Source of the DNA: JASFJH01 sp050117725
GTDB taxonomy: Bacteria; Pseudomonadota; Gammaproteobacteria; AKS1
Direction of reading: 5' to 3'
Length of the DNA: 23,927 bases
NCBI GenBank assembly: GCA_050117725.1
Contig: JASFME010000012.1
Coordinates: 1-23,927, forward strand
Positions 7,023-15,318 of this stretch are shown one piece after another (within the stretch, counting starts at the first letter, position 1; each line of letters opens with the position of its first letter). The notes below the pieces were generated by a model that was given only the letters and a program-made list of their open reading frames with translations, ran no database searches and had not been told where the DNA came from. The position numbers and the translations under genes were made by a program.

Positions 7023-8744
7023 TCAATCAATAATCTCGAGATGTTCGACCACCAGTTGCGGACTACGCCGACCGGCGTATTCATTCACATCGAGCCGATA
7101 TACGAGTCGCAGTCGACTGACCTGTTCGGGCCAGTCGTCATCGGTCTGGAAAAAGGCGATGGCATCGATATTGTCCTGGCCACCCTCACCCTGCACGACC
7201 AGCTTCAGGTGCTTCTCGCCGACTATACGCCGCTTGATCACCGCAAATTCGCCCTCGAACACGGGCTCCGGAAAGGCCTGCCCCCACGGTCCGGCCTCAC
7301 GTAACAGTTCGGCCACGTCAAGATTCAGCTCATGCGCGGCCAGTTCACCGTCAGTATGCACGATGCCCTGCAAATCATCCTGTTGCAGGTGGTGGCGCAC
7401 CTCGTCATCAAAGGCCTCGGCAAAGGCAGTGAAGTTTTCCTCGGCCAGGCTCAGGCCGGCCGCCATCGCATGGCCGCCAAACTTGCTGAGCAATTGCGGA
7501 TGCCGCGCGGCTACCGCATCCAGTGCATCGCGGATATGCAGTCCCGGTACGGAACGCGCCGAGCCTTTCAACTCGCCCTTGCCTGCCCGGGCAAAGGCGA
7601 TTACCGGGCGGTGCAGGCGATCCTTGATGCGCCCGGCAAGAATACCGATCACACCCTGGTGCCAATCGGGCTCATACAGGCACAGCCCGAACGGCATAAC
7701 CTGCTCATCATCCAGATGCAGGGCCTCGACGATTGCCAACGCCTGCTGTTGCATGTCCTGTTCGATATCACGACGGGCCTGGTTCAGTTCATCGAGCCGC
7801 TGCGCCATGGCGCGCGCCGCCTGCATATCATCGGCGAGCAGGCACTCGATACCGAGCGACATGTCCTCGAGGCGGCCCGCGGCATTCAGGCGTGGCCCGA
7901 CAGCAAAACCAAGATCCGAGGCAACCAGTCGCTGCGAGCGACGCCCGGCGATTTCCAGCAGCGCCTGTATTCCCGGCACACATTCACCGGCACGGATCCG
8001 CGCAATGCCCTGCGCGACCAGTACCCGATTGACCACATCGAGCGGGACCACGTCGGCTACCGTACCCAGCGCGACGAGATCCAGCAGTTGCGCGAGGTTC
8101 GGACCCTGCTCACCCCGCACCTCGCGCAAGTGTGCGCGCAGGGCCAGCAACAGGTAAAACGCCACGCCGACACCGGCAATATTTTTACCCGGAAACTGAT
8201 CGCCCGACTGGTTCGGGTTAACAATCGCATCGGCGCATGGCAGGGTCTCCGCCGGCAGGTGATGATCGGTTACCAGCACCTGCATGCCGGCCTCGCGTGC
8301 CGCCGCGACACCGGCATGACTGGAAATACCATTATCCACCGTGATGAGTAACTGCGGTTGACGTTGTGCCGCCAGCGCGACGATCTCCGGGGTCAGTCCG
8401 TAACCATATTCGAAGCGGTTTGGTACAAGATAATCGACGTGTTCGAACCCAAATAACTTCAGGCCACGCATCATCAAGGCACAACTCGTAGCGCCATCGG
8501 CATCAAAGTCGGCGACAATCAGGACACGCTGTTGTTCATCTCGCGCCTGGCACAACAGCTCGACAGCCGTAGCGATACCCGACAGGCTGCGGTAATCCGG
8601 CAAGGCTGCAAGCCCGCGCTGCAGTTCATCACTGTGTTGCACATCCCGGGCAGCATAGATACGTGCCAGCAGGTCGGGTATCCCCGGAAGCAAAGGCACT
8701 TTCAAGCTTCGTTGTACAACCTGTTTTTGATTTTGTGGCGACAT
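7023..8744 (-). CDS. recJ: Single-stranded-DNA-specific exonuclease RecJ
   Basis: RecJ is the 5'-3' single-strand DNA exonuclease of RecF-pathway recombination and mismatch repair. From the ATG at 8742-8744 it has 573 residues (E. coli 577). DHH-superfamily motifs are visible: DFDADG at 79-84, VDNGISSHAG around 136-145, VTDHH at 158-162, and the DHHA1 motif SKFGGHAMAAGLSL further on. An OB-like C-terminal domain ends the protein. The open frame extends 72 codons further upstream, but that part overlaps the preceding gene and lacks RecJ-like sequence. This start leaves an 8-base gap to the RpfE-like gene's stop, which suggests translational coupling; the ribosome site is weak. Confidence 0.96.
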   Translation of the reverse strand: MSPQNQKQVVQRSLKVPLLPGIPDLLARIYAARDVQHSDELQRGLAALPDYRSLSGIATAVELLCQARDEQQRVLIVADFDADGATSCALMMRGLKLFGFEHVDYLVPNRFEYGYGLTPEIVALAAQRQPQLLITVDNGISSHAGVAAAREAGMQVLVTDHHLPAETLPCADAIVNPNQSGDQFPGKNIAGVGVAFYLLLALRAHLREVRGEQGPNLAQLLDLVALGTVADVVPLDVVNRVLVAQGIARIRAGECVPGIQALLEIAGRRSQRLVASDLGFAVGPRLNAAGRLEDMSLGIECLLADDMQAARAMAQRLDELNQARRDIEQDMQQQALAIVEALHLDDEQVMPFGLCLYEPDWHQGVIGILAGRIKDRLHRPVIAFARAGKGELKGSARSVPGLHIRDALDAVAARHPQLLSKFGGHAMAAGLSLAEENFTAFAEAFDDEVRHHLQQDDLQGIVHTDGELAAHELNLDVAELLREAGPWGQAFPEPVFEGEFAVIKRRIVGEKHLKLVVQGEGGQDNIDAIAFFQTDDDWPEQVSRLRLVYRLDVNEYAGRRSPQLVVEHLEIID

Positions 8745-8752
8745 AGCACTTG

Positions 8753-9832
8753 TTACGCTGCGTTTTCTTGCTGACAGAATTGCACAATTGTTTTTTGTCG
8801 ACGCAGCAATCGGCGCCACCAGCCTTTGTAGCGGGTCATGGTCAGTGTATAGCCGTGTTGACCGCCAAGATAAAACGTACAGCGCTGCAGGGCAGCATCC
8901 TGCATTGCCGTGGCAAGTGGCACCAACCAGTCCCGTTCCAGGGCGGCCAGCTTGTTGCACAGACCGGCCGCATCATCTGCCGCTACCAGGGGCAAATGCA
9001 CAAGGTGCGCACCGCTGCCAGCCTGCGCCAGCCAGGCAGTAAAATCCTCAGGGAGCGGACGATATTCAATCTGCTGCAAGCGACTCAGCCCCTTCACGAA
9101 CACATCGTTACTGCTGCAGCTGCTGTAGGCAGGGTGCCCGGTTTGTTCAGGCTCGCCGTTGCCCCACGGCCATACGCCATTGATCGGCATGAATCCGCGC
9201 GTCACGCGTTTTTCGTTGACCGGATGCGAATGCAATAACATCTGGATCTCGTTGAGCACGTGTCGCCACCATGCCGCGTCATCACCTGTCGGCATGGCCG
9301 GCAAAATATTCCGGCCAACGACGTCAGCAAGCGGCGTAAAGCGGGTATTGCCTGCCGCCTTACCTTGCAGGTACCAGCGTTGCGGGGTCGGTGCGATCAC
9401 CTGCAGGCCGTCGTCATGCAACAGTTTATTGATGTCGGTTACAAGTTGTTGCGCTTCATCCTGTTCAATCTGGAAATGTGTACTGTCGTATAACAACACA
9501 TGGTCCATGTCCGGCAACAGATGTACCGGGTCAAGGCATAACAGAGGCTGCGTGGCCGGTTCACCCGTATCGGCAAGCCAGTTCAGGGCGGCCACCGGTA
9601 ATGATGGAGCCGCCCGTACCGCAAACAGCTCACACAGTGTATGTTGCAGGGAAACTGTTGCCAGCGGAAAGGCATCGGCGCGCGTTAACAGGGCTGCCAG
9701 CGAGGATAATGGCTCGACTGTACGGCCACATAGCTGCTCTTCACCATACTCACGCAACCACGTACACGCGGCATTGTCCTGCGCCGCGTGCAGCGGGACG
9801 ATCAGCGTCAGTTGCCGTTCGTCCGTCACCAT
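8753..9832 (-). CDS. RpfE-like protein (phosphoglycerate-mutase-related, function unknown)
   Basis: This is a 359-residue soluble protein with no signal peptide or membrane segment. It begins 'LTLIVPLHAA' and has an internal 'LLCLDPVHLLPDMDHVLLYD' region. The central motif HSHPVNEKRVTRGFMPINGV-WPWGNGEP spans about 202-228. The C-terminus contains 'LERDWLVPLATAMQD' and ends in 'WWRRLLRRQKTI'. The 'PVNE...iNgvWpWG.G' motif and the upstream-of-recJ position match the family called RpfE in Xanthomonas, often annotated as a phosphoglycerate-mutase-like regulatory protein. I recall no established biochemical activity. It lies 7 bases after thrC and 8 before recJ, so it is certainly in the operon. 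The ATG at 9830-9832 is chosen; the next codon is GTG, and neither has a clear ribosome site. Confidence 0.75.
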   Translation of the reverse strand: MVTDERQLTLIVPLHAAQDNAACTWLREYGEEQLCGRTVEPLSSLAALLTRADAFPLATVSLQHTLCELFAVRAAPSLPVAALNWLADTGEPATQPLLCLDPVHLLPDMDHVLLYDSTHFQIEQDEAQQLVTDINKLLHDDGLQVIAPTPQRWYLQGKAAGNTRFTPLADVVGRNILPAMPTGDDAAWWRHVLNEIQMLLHSHPVNEKRVTRGFMPINGVWPWGNGEPEQTGHPAYSSCSSNDVFVKGLSRLQQIEYRPLPEDFTAWLAQAGSGAHLVHLPLVAADDAAGLCNKLAALERDWLVPLATAMQDAALQRCTFYLGGQHGYTLTMTRYKGWWRRLLRRQKTIVQFCQQENAA

Positions 9833-9839
9833 CGGTGAA

Positions 9840-10919
9840 TCAGGACATGTTGTCGAGAATGGCCGTCTTCACTGCAGCCAGTGTCGCGTCCACCGTCATC
9901 ATCGGTCCCGTGCTTTGCTTGATCGCCGTATCCGGATCTTTGAGGCCGTGACCGGTCAGGGTACAGATCACCTTGCTGCCTTCCGGGATCTTGCCGCTAT
10001 CAATGTCGCGCAAGGCGCCTGCCAGTGAGGTCGCCGAGGCCGGCTCACAGAAGATACCTTCCTTCTCGGCAAGCAGTTTCTGCGCGGCAAGAATTTCCTC
10101 GTCAGTGCATTCATCAAACCAGCCGTCAGATTCTTTCTGCACTTTCCAGGCCTTGTCCCAGCTTTGCGGGTGGCCGATACGGATTGCAGTGGCGACAGTT
10201 TCCGGATTATCCACCATGTCACCGCGCATGAATGGCGCAGCGCCCGCCGCCTGGTAGCCGACCATGCGCGGGCGGTTGTTGACGAGGCCATGATCGAAAT
10301 ACTCGGAGTAGCCCATCCAGTGCGCGGTGATGTTGCCGGCGTTACCGACGGGCAGGCAGTGGAAATCCGGTGCGGATTCAAGTTCTTCAATGATCTCGAA
10401 GGCCGCAGTTTTCTGTCCCTGCAGACGGTACGGGTTGATGGAGTTGACGATGGTCACCGGTGCTTCCTCGGCAACATCCTTGACCAGTTGCATACCCTCG
10501 TCAAAGTTACCCTTGATCTGGATCACGACGGCACCGTGCATCATGGCCTGTGACAGTTTGCCCAGGGCAATCTTGCCCTCCGGGATCAGAACGAACGCCG
10601 TGATGCCGGCACGCGCGGCATAGGCCGCGGCGGCGGCGGAGGTGTTGCCTGTCGAGGCGCAAATGATGGCACGACTGCCCTCTTCCACCGCCCTGGTCAC
10701 GGCCATAGTCATACCGCGGTCCTTGAAGGAGCCGGTCGGGTTGAGGCCTTCGTACTTGACATAGATATCGACGTTCTTGCCAATCTCACGCGGTATATTA
10801 TTCAGGCGAATCAGTGGCGTGTTGCCCTCACCAAGGCTGATCAGGCGAGTGTCATCTGAGACCGGCAGGCGGTCGCGGTATTTTTCAATCAGGCCGGTGT
10901 AACGTGGTCGGAAAGGCAT
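9840..10919 (-). CDS. thrC: Threonine synthase (short, PLP-dependent type)
   Basis: It converts O-phospho-L-homoserine to threonine, the last step of threonine synthesis. The 359-residue length and fold-type II pattern identify the short ThrC class. The PLP lysine is K66 in NPTGSFKDRGM, and the phosphate-binding loop is STGNTSAAAAAYAARAG. LGEGNTPLIRLNN near residue 30 is the family's N-terminal substrate segment. A GGAG ribosome site lies eight bases before the ATG. It follows hom by 27 bases, so two consecutive threonine-branch enzymes are co-expressed. The homoserine kinase needed between them is not in the window. Confidence 0.95.
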   Translation of the reverse strand: MPFRPRYTGLIEKYRDRLPVSDDTRLISLGEGNTPLIRLNNIPREIGKNVDIYVKYEGLNPTGSFKDRGMTMAVTRAVEEGSRAIICASTGNTSAAAAAYAARAGITAFVLIPEGKIALGKLSQAMMHGAVVIQIKGNFDEGMQLVKDVAEEAPVTIVNSINPYRLQGQKTAAFEIIEELESAPDFHCLPVGNAGNITAHWMGYSEYFDHGLVNNRPRMVGYQAAGAAPFMRGDMVDNPETVATAIRIGHPQSWDKAWKVQKESDGWFDECTDEEILAAQKLLAEKEGIFCEPASATSLAGALRDIDSGKIPEGSKVICTLTGHGLKDPDTAIKQSTGPMMTVDATLAAVKTAILDNMS

Positions 10920-10946
10920 GGCTCTTACTCCATTTAATCAATTCGT

Positions 10947-12266
10947 TTAACTGGCATCGAGTGCTTCGACGCGAATACGGATCACTTCACCGTGCACCGT
11001 ATCGAGTTGTTCTATTGCTGCAATCGCATCATTCATCCGCTTCTCACGCAGGCGATGCGTCAGCAGGATAATCGGCACGGTTGATTCACCCGGCGCCGGT
11101 TCCTTTTGCACGATCGCCTCGATGCTGATCTCGCGCTCGGCGAGAATACGCGCCACTTCCGCGAGCACGCCCGGACGATCGGTGGCCTGCAGGCGCAGGT
11201 AATAGGCGGTCTCGATCTCCTCCATCGGCAGGATCGGGGTATCGGAGAGGGCATCCGGCTGGAATGCAAGATGGGGCACCCGGTTTTCCGGATCCGCTGT
11301 CATGGCGCGAACCACGTCCACGAGGTCAGCGACCACCGCCGAGGCAGTCGGATCGGCGCCGGCTCCCGCGCCATAGTACAGGGTCGGTCCCACGGCGTCG
11401 CCCTTGACCAGCACGGCGTTCATGACACCATCAACATTGGCGATCAGGCGGCGGTGCGGGATCAGGGTCGGGTGCACGCGCAATTCAATACCCTGCTCGG
11501 TACGACGTGCCACGCCGAGGTGCTTGATAGTGTAGCCAAGTTTTTCAGCATAACTGACATCTTCACGCGCGATCTTGCTGATACCTTCGGTGTAGGTTTT
11601 TTCAAATTGCAGCGGGATGCCAAACGCAATCGACGCGAGGATAGTCAGCTTGTGCGCGGCATCGATACCCTCAACATCGAAGGTCGGATCGGCCTCGGCA
11701 TAGCCGAGTGCCTGCGCCTCTTTCAGCACATCATCGAAATTGCGACCCTTGTCGCGCATCTCGGTAAGAATGAAATTACCCGTGCCATTGATGATGCCGA
11801 CCAGCCATTCAATCGTGTTACCGGCCAGTCCTTCTCGCAGCGCCTTGATGATCGGAATTCCACCAGCCACGGCCGCTTCGAAGGCCACAATAACGCCCTT
11901 TTCCTGGGCGGCCTTGAAGATTTCGTTACCATGCAGGGCGATCAGTGCCTTGTTCGCCGTCACCACATGCTTGCCGTTACTGATCGCCTGCATGACCAGT
12001 TCACGCGCCGGATTGTAGCCACCGATTAGTTCAACTACTACATCAATTTCCGGATCATTAACCACCTCGGCAGGATTGGTGGTCAGCTTGATGTCATCGG
12101 TCGTGCAGATACGCTTGGATACCAGGCTGCGGGCCGCTGCATGGGTCACCCGGATACCGCGCCCGGCCCGGCGCGTAATTTCCTCGGCATTACGTCTCAA
12201 GACATTGACCGTGCCACAACCCACTGTGCCCAGTCCCAATAACCCGACATTAACCGGTTTCAACAT
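10947..12266 (-). CDS. hom: Homoserine dehydrogenase (monofunctional, with C-terminal ACT domain)
   Basis: It reduces aspartate semialdehyde to homoserine for threonine and methionine synthesis. The 439 residues lack an aspartokinase part. The NAD(P)-binding motif GLLGLGTVGCGTVNVL is at 8-23. The catalytic domain shows GIINGTGNFILTEM and GYAEADPTFDVEGIDAAHK. A C-terminal ACT domain, beginning at about residue 350 with 'YYLRLQATDRPGVLAEVARI', is the usual site of threonine feedback inhibition. The start codon overlaps the end of alaC by seven bases (ATGTTGA), with an AGGAG ribosome site inside alaC, indicating coupled translation. Confidence 0.96.
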   Translation of the reverse strand: MLKPVNVGLLGLGTVGCGTVNVLRRNAEEITRRAGRGIRVTHAAARSLVSKRICTTDDIKLTTNPAEVVNDPEIDVVVELIGGYNPARELVMQAISNGKHVVTANKALIALHGNEIFKAAQEKGVIVAFEAAVAGGIPIIKALREGLAGNTIEWLVGIINGTGNFILTEMRDKGRNFDDVLKEAQALGYAEADPTFDVEGIDAAHKLTILASIAFGIPLQFEKTYTEGISKIAREDVSYAEKLGYTIKHLGVARRTEQGIELRVHPTLIPHRRLIANVDGVMNAVLVKGDAVGPTLYYGAGAGADPTASAVVADLVDVVRAMTADPENRVPHLAFQPDALSDTPILPMEEIETAYYLRLQATDRPGVLAEVARILAEREISIEAIVQKEPAPGESTVPIILLTHRLREKRMNDAIAAIEQLDTVHGEVIRIRVEALDAS

Positions 12267-13471
12267 TCATCTCCTGCTACTGCTTGCAACACATTGTCCT
12301 GGCGGAACATGGTACGCAGACCACGTATCGCCTGGCGTGTGCGGTGTTCATTTTCAATCAGACTGAATCGCACATGGTCATCGCCGTATTCACCGAAGCC
12401 CACGCCTGGCGATACGGCAACCTTGGCATCGGTCAACAGTTTCTTGGAAAACTCGAGCGAACCCATTTCCCTGTACGGTTCAGGGATCGGCGCCCAGACA
12501 AACATGGTCGCCTTCGGCTGCTCGACATGCCAGCCGATTGAATTCAGGCCTTCGCACAATACGTCGCGACGGCTGCGGTACATATCGCAAATTTCCTGCA
12601 CGCAATCCTGCGGCCCTTCGAGTGCCGCGATCGCCGCTACCTGGATCGGCGTGAACATGCCGTAGTCATGGTAGGACTTCATGCGCGCCAGGGCAGCAAC
12701 GAGTTGCTTGTTGCCACACATGAAACCGACACGCCAGCCCGGCATATTGTAGGTCTTGGACAGAGAATAGAATTCGACTGCGACATCCGTAGCCCCCGGC
12801 ACCTGCAGGATCGAGGGAGCTTTATATCCATCAAAGGCAATCTCGGCATAGGCAATATCGTGGACCACCCAGATACCGTGCTCGCGTGCAATCGCGATCA
12901 CCTTTTCAAAGAATTCGAGATCGACACAGCCGGCGGTCGGGTTACCGGGAAAATTCAGCACCAGCATCTTCGGCTTCGGCCAGGTGTTCTTGATCGCGGT
13001 CTCGAGTTCGGTGAAGAAATCGACGCCTGGCACCAGCGGCACGTGCCGGATATCGGCGCCGGCAATCACAAAGCCATAGGTATGGATCGGGTAACACGGG
13101 TTCGGCACCAGCACGTTGTCACCGGGGCCGACCGTCGCCAGCGCCAGGTGCGCGAGGCCCTCTTTCGAACCAATCGTGACAATCGCCTGACTTTCCGGGT
13201 CCAGGTCAACATCGTATTTTTGCTTGTACCAGCCGCACACTGCGCGACGCAGACGCGGAATACCGCGTGACATCGAGTAACGATGCGTATCCTTGCGCTG
13301 GGCCACCTCGACGAGCTTGTCGACGATGTGTTGCGGGGTGGCCTGGTCCGGGTTGCCCATGCCAAAATCGATAATATCCTCGCCACGGGCGCGGGCTTTC
13401 GCCTTCAACTCGTTGACGATATTGAATACATACGGCGGCAGGCGCCTGATTCTGGGAAAATCTTCTTCCAC
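12260..13471 (-). CDS. alaC: Alanine transaminase AlaC-like class I/II aminotransferase
   Basis: This PLP aminotransferase interconverts alanine/2-oxoglutarate and pyruvate/glutamate in the E. coli homologue. The text 'FPRIRRLPPYVFNIVNELK' and 'RGEDIIDFGMGNPDQATP' aligns with the AlaC N-terminus. The PLP lysine is in SLSKTYNMPGWRVGF (K239 from the chosen start). The frame is open up to a TTG at 13564, but the first 31 codons do not resemble the family. I chose the GTG at 13469-13471, which has an AAGAGA ribosome site and gives 403 residues (E. coli AlaC 412). This gene opens the hom-thrC operon; related LL-diaminopimelate aminotransferases are a less likely alternative. Confidence 0.88.
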   Translation of the reverse strand: MEEDFPRIRRLPPYVFNIVNELKAKARARGEDIIDFGMGNPDQATPQHIVDKLVEVAQRKDTHRYSMSRGIPRLRRAVCGWYKQKYDVDLDPESQAIVTIGSKEGLAHLALATVGPGDNVLVPNPCYPIHTYGFVIAGADIRHVPLVPGVDFFTELETAIKNTWPKPKMLVLNFPGNPTAGCVDLEFFEKVIAIAREHGIWVVHDIAYAEIAFDGYKAPSILQVPGATDVAVEFYSLSKTYNMPGWRVGFMCGNKQLVAALARMKSYHDYGMFTPIQVAAIAALEGPQDCVQEICDMYRSRRDVLCEGLNSIGWHVEQPKATMFVWAPIPEPYREMGSLEFSKKLLTDAKVAVSPGVGFGEYGDDHVRFSLIENEHRTRQAIRGLRTMFRQDNVLQAVAGDEC

Positions 13472-13711
13472 GACAGTCTCTTGTTTCAATCGGCGGTCTG
13501 CTGCAGCGACAGCCGCCGGGCAATTAAAGCCGCGCACATTAAGGCCGCGCCCGGGTGATGTCAATCAGCACTCCCCCTGCCGACCTGACTTTCGGCAAAC
13601 AGGGTAAAATTTGTTGAAATATAACATGATAGCGGCCATAGCGCCTATAGCAGCCGATGCCGGGGCAAAGCGGGTGCGAGACGCTGGCCGATCGGTTAGC
13701 ATGGTGAAACT
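13472..13711. other. Divergent intergenic region between alaC and the Mth938-like gene
   Basis: This 240-base region must hold the promoters of both the alaC operon and the small plus-strand gene. For alaC, an extended -10-like TGTTATATT occurs on the minus strand (complement of about 13616-13624) without a good -35. For the plus strand, TTGTTGAAA (13611-13619) could be a -35, but no convincing -10 follows. I find no leader peptide or attenuator-like terminator before alaC. Confidence 0.35.
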
Positions 13712-14089
13712 ATGAAACTGCACCAACACATTCCCGGCGAGCAGTTTTTTATACGTTCCTGCGAGGACAGCAGCATTACCGTTAACGAGGAGCGCCTGGA
13801 AAACAGCTTTATTATCCAGCCTGGCCGGCTGCAACGTGACTGGCCGGTCGGACATATCGATGCCCTCGACAAGCCGCAGGTTCAGGCACTCGCCAGGCTG
13901 GAAGTGGAAATCCTGTTGCTGGGCACCGGCCAGCGCCAGCATTTTCCGGACCAGCGTTTATTGTTGCCGATCACCGATCGCGGCATCGGCATCGAGATCA
14001 TGAGCACTGCCGCCGCCTGCCGGACATACAATATCCTCATGGCGGAAAACCGCGAAGTGGCGGCCGCGCTCATCCTGGAAACGGCATAA
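13712..14089 (+). CDS. Mth938-like (DUF498/Xcc1710-like) domain protein
   Basis: This 125-residue soluble protein is of the Mth938/Xcc1710 fold family: 'RDWPVGHIDALD', then 'VEILLLGTGQRQHFPDQRL' and 'DRGIGIEIMSTAAACRTYNI'. The 'LLGTG...FP....L...L...GIGvEvMdT.AAcRTYNvL' pattern is diagnostic of the family, which includes the human complex I assembly factor NDUFAF3. Its bacterial role is not established. The ATG at 13712 is the only credible start; an earlier ATG at 13701 runs into a stop after four codons. GGTGA lies four bases before the start. The gene is divergent from alaC and convergent with rpoS; 59 bases separate the two stops, with no strong terminator. Confidence 0.88.
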   Translation: MKLHQHIPGEQFFIRSCEDSSITVNEERLENSFIIQPGRLQRDWPVGHIDALDKPQVQALARLEVEILLLGTGQRQHFPDQRLLLPITDRGIGIEIMSTAAACRTYNILMAENREVAAALILETA

Positions 14090-14148
14090 GCAGCAAGCGT
14101 TGCGTGAGTGATGATTAAACAGGCCGTGCGGGCAAGCCGCGGGGGAAC

Positions 14149-15189
14149 TCAGGTTTCGCGGAAAATCGTCTCCATTGAATAACCATCGCGCTCGAGTACC
14201 TCGCGCAGACGCTTCAGGGCTTCGATCTGGATCTGGCGCACCCGTTCGCGAGTCACACCAATTTCATTGCCAACTTCTTCAAGCGTCGCGGTTTCATAAC
14301 CGTGCAGACCAAAACGACGTTCGACCACCTCGCGCTGCTTGTCATTGAGTTGATTCAGCCAGTCGTCGATGTGACTTCTTACATCGTCATTTTGCAGCAT
14401 GGTTGCCGGGTCATCGACGCTTTCATCGGCGATACTGTCGAGGATAGTCGTATCAGTAGAATGTGACAGTGGCATATCGGCCGAGGTAACACGCTCGTTC
14501 AGCCCCATCATGCGTTTCACATCCTCGATAGGCTTGTCCAGCATGCGTGCAACATCCTCGGGACTTGGCTCATGCGCCAGCTCCTGGGTCAGTTTGCGCG
14601 CCGCACGCAGGTAGACATTCATCTCCTTTACGACATGGATCGGCAGGCGAATCGTGCGCGTCTGGTTCATGATGGCACGTTCAATGGTCTGGCGGATCCA
14701 CCACGTCGCGTAGGTGGAAAAACGGAAACCGCGCTCGGGGTCGAATTTCTCAACTGCGCGGATCAGACCAAGGTTGCCTTCTTCAATAAGATCGAGCAGG
14801 GCCAGACCACGATTCATATAACGCCGGGCAATCTTCACAACCAGGCGCAAATTACTTTCAATCATGCGCTGGCGGCCTTCCTCGATACCCTTTTGCGCCA
14901 TACGCGCAAAGTGCACTTCTTCTTCGGCGGTTAGCAGGGGGGAGCGGCCGATCTCGCTCAGGTAAATGCGTGTGGCATCGGCATCACCGGTATATTTGCC
15001 GGGGGAATAACGGCTCTTGCTCTTGCTGGCTGCCTTGTCAGTATCCGTGGCCTCGAGATTGACTTCATCAACACCGGCCTCATCCTCGTCGTTCGTATTA
15101 TCAACCGCTGCCGGCGATAGCCGGGCATCATCTTGCCGAACCGGGTCAGACGCGGTTTTGCCGGTGACGCTTTTGCGTTTACGTGGCAT
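14149..15189 (-). CDS. rpoS: RNA polymerase sigma factor RpoS (stationary phase/general stress)
   Basis: This sigma-70-family protein has 346 residues (E. coli RpoS 330). An acidic, low-complexity N-terminus (about 1-65) leads to region 1.2 'DATRIYLSEIGRSPLLTAEE'. Region 2 contains 'GLALLDLIEEGNLGLIRAVE' and 'GFRFSTYATWWIRQTIERAI', and region 4 has 'GVTRERVRQIQIEALKRLRE'. RpoS, rather than RpoD or RpoH, is supported by length, by 'TIRLPIHVVKEMNVYLRAA', by the C-terminal 'SMETIFRE', and by the nlpD-pcm-surE neighbours. K188, E189 and V192 correspond to the E. coli turnover element (K173, E174, V177) bound by the adaptor RssB. A strong GGAGGT ribosome site precedes the ATG. Confidence 0.97.
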   Translation of the reverse strand: MPRKRKSVTGKTASDPVRQDDARLSPAAVDNTNDEDEAGVDEVNLEATDTDKAASKSKSRYSPGKYTGDADATRIYLSEIGRSPLLTAEEEVHFARMAQKGIEEGRQRMIESNLRLVVKIARRYMNRGLALLDLIEEGNLGLIRAVEKFDPERGFRFSTYATWWIRQTIERAIMNQTRTIRLPIHVVKEMNVYLRAARKLTQELAHEPSPEDVARMLDKPIEDVKRMMGLNERVTSADMPLSHSTDTTILDSIADESVDDPATMLQNDDVRSHIDDWLNQLNDKQREVVERRFGLHGYETATLEEVGNEIGVTRERVRQIQIEALKRLREVLERDGYSMETIFRET

Positions 15190-15318
15190 TCCTTACCTCC
15201 AAATATCAGTCTTCCCCTGTCAATCACAGGCGACAGACCAGAGTTATCATTCACCCTGATTAGCACCGGTTTCTGTGTCCGGTTATTGGATCATGTCCTA
15301 TTGCCAACTCTAACAATA
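15190..15318 (-). promoter_or_regulatory. rpoS leader region between nlpD and rpoS
   Basis: These 129 bases would be the proximal part of the rpoS mRNA leader. On the minus strand, CCTGT and ACAGG (15226-15230 and 15216-15220) can form a hairpin with a five-base loop, 14 bases before the GGAGGT. CTGTC and GACAG (15232-15236 and 15217-15221) form an alternative hairpin using the same 3' arm. Upstream, ACCGG and CCGGT can also pair. I see no confident promoter here; in E. coli the main rpoS promoter lies inside nlpD. Confidence 0.35.

Noticed and set aside
7159..8351. Long plus-strand open frames (332 and 339 codons) opposite recJ
   Set aside because: They are low-complexity Arg/Ser/Ala-rich or otherwise domain-free translations opposite a clear RecJ; the GC-rich codon pattern explains the lack of stops.
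8745..8960. 72-codon N-terminal extension of RecJ
   Set aside because: It overlaps the end of the preceding RpfE-like gene in another frame and does not resemble RecJ; the ATG at 8742-8744 gives normal length.
14090..14148. Terminator between the Mth938-like gene and rpoS
   Set aside because: Only four- to five-pair stems (such as GCGG with CCGC) without a T run are visible, too weak to call.
15190..15266. N-terminal extension or extra gene in the rpoS leader (open frame 14958-15266 on the minus strand)
   Set aside because: That frame overlaps rpoS out of frame and has no homology I recognise; rpoS itself has a strong ribosome site at its ATG.
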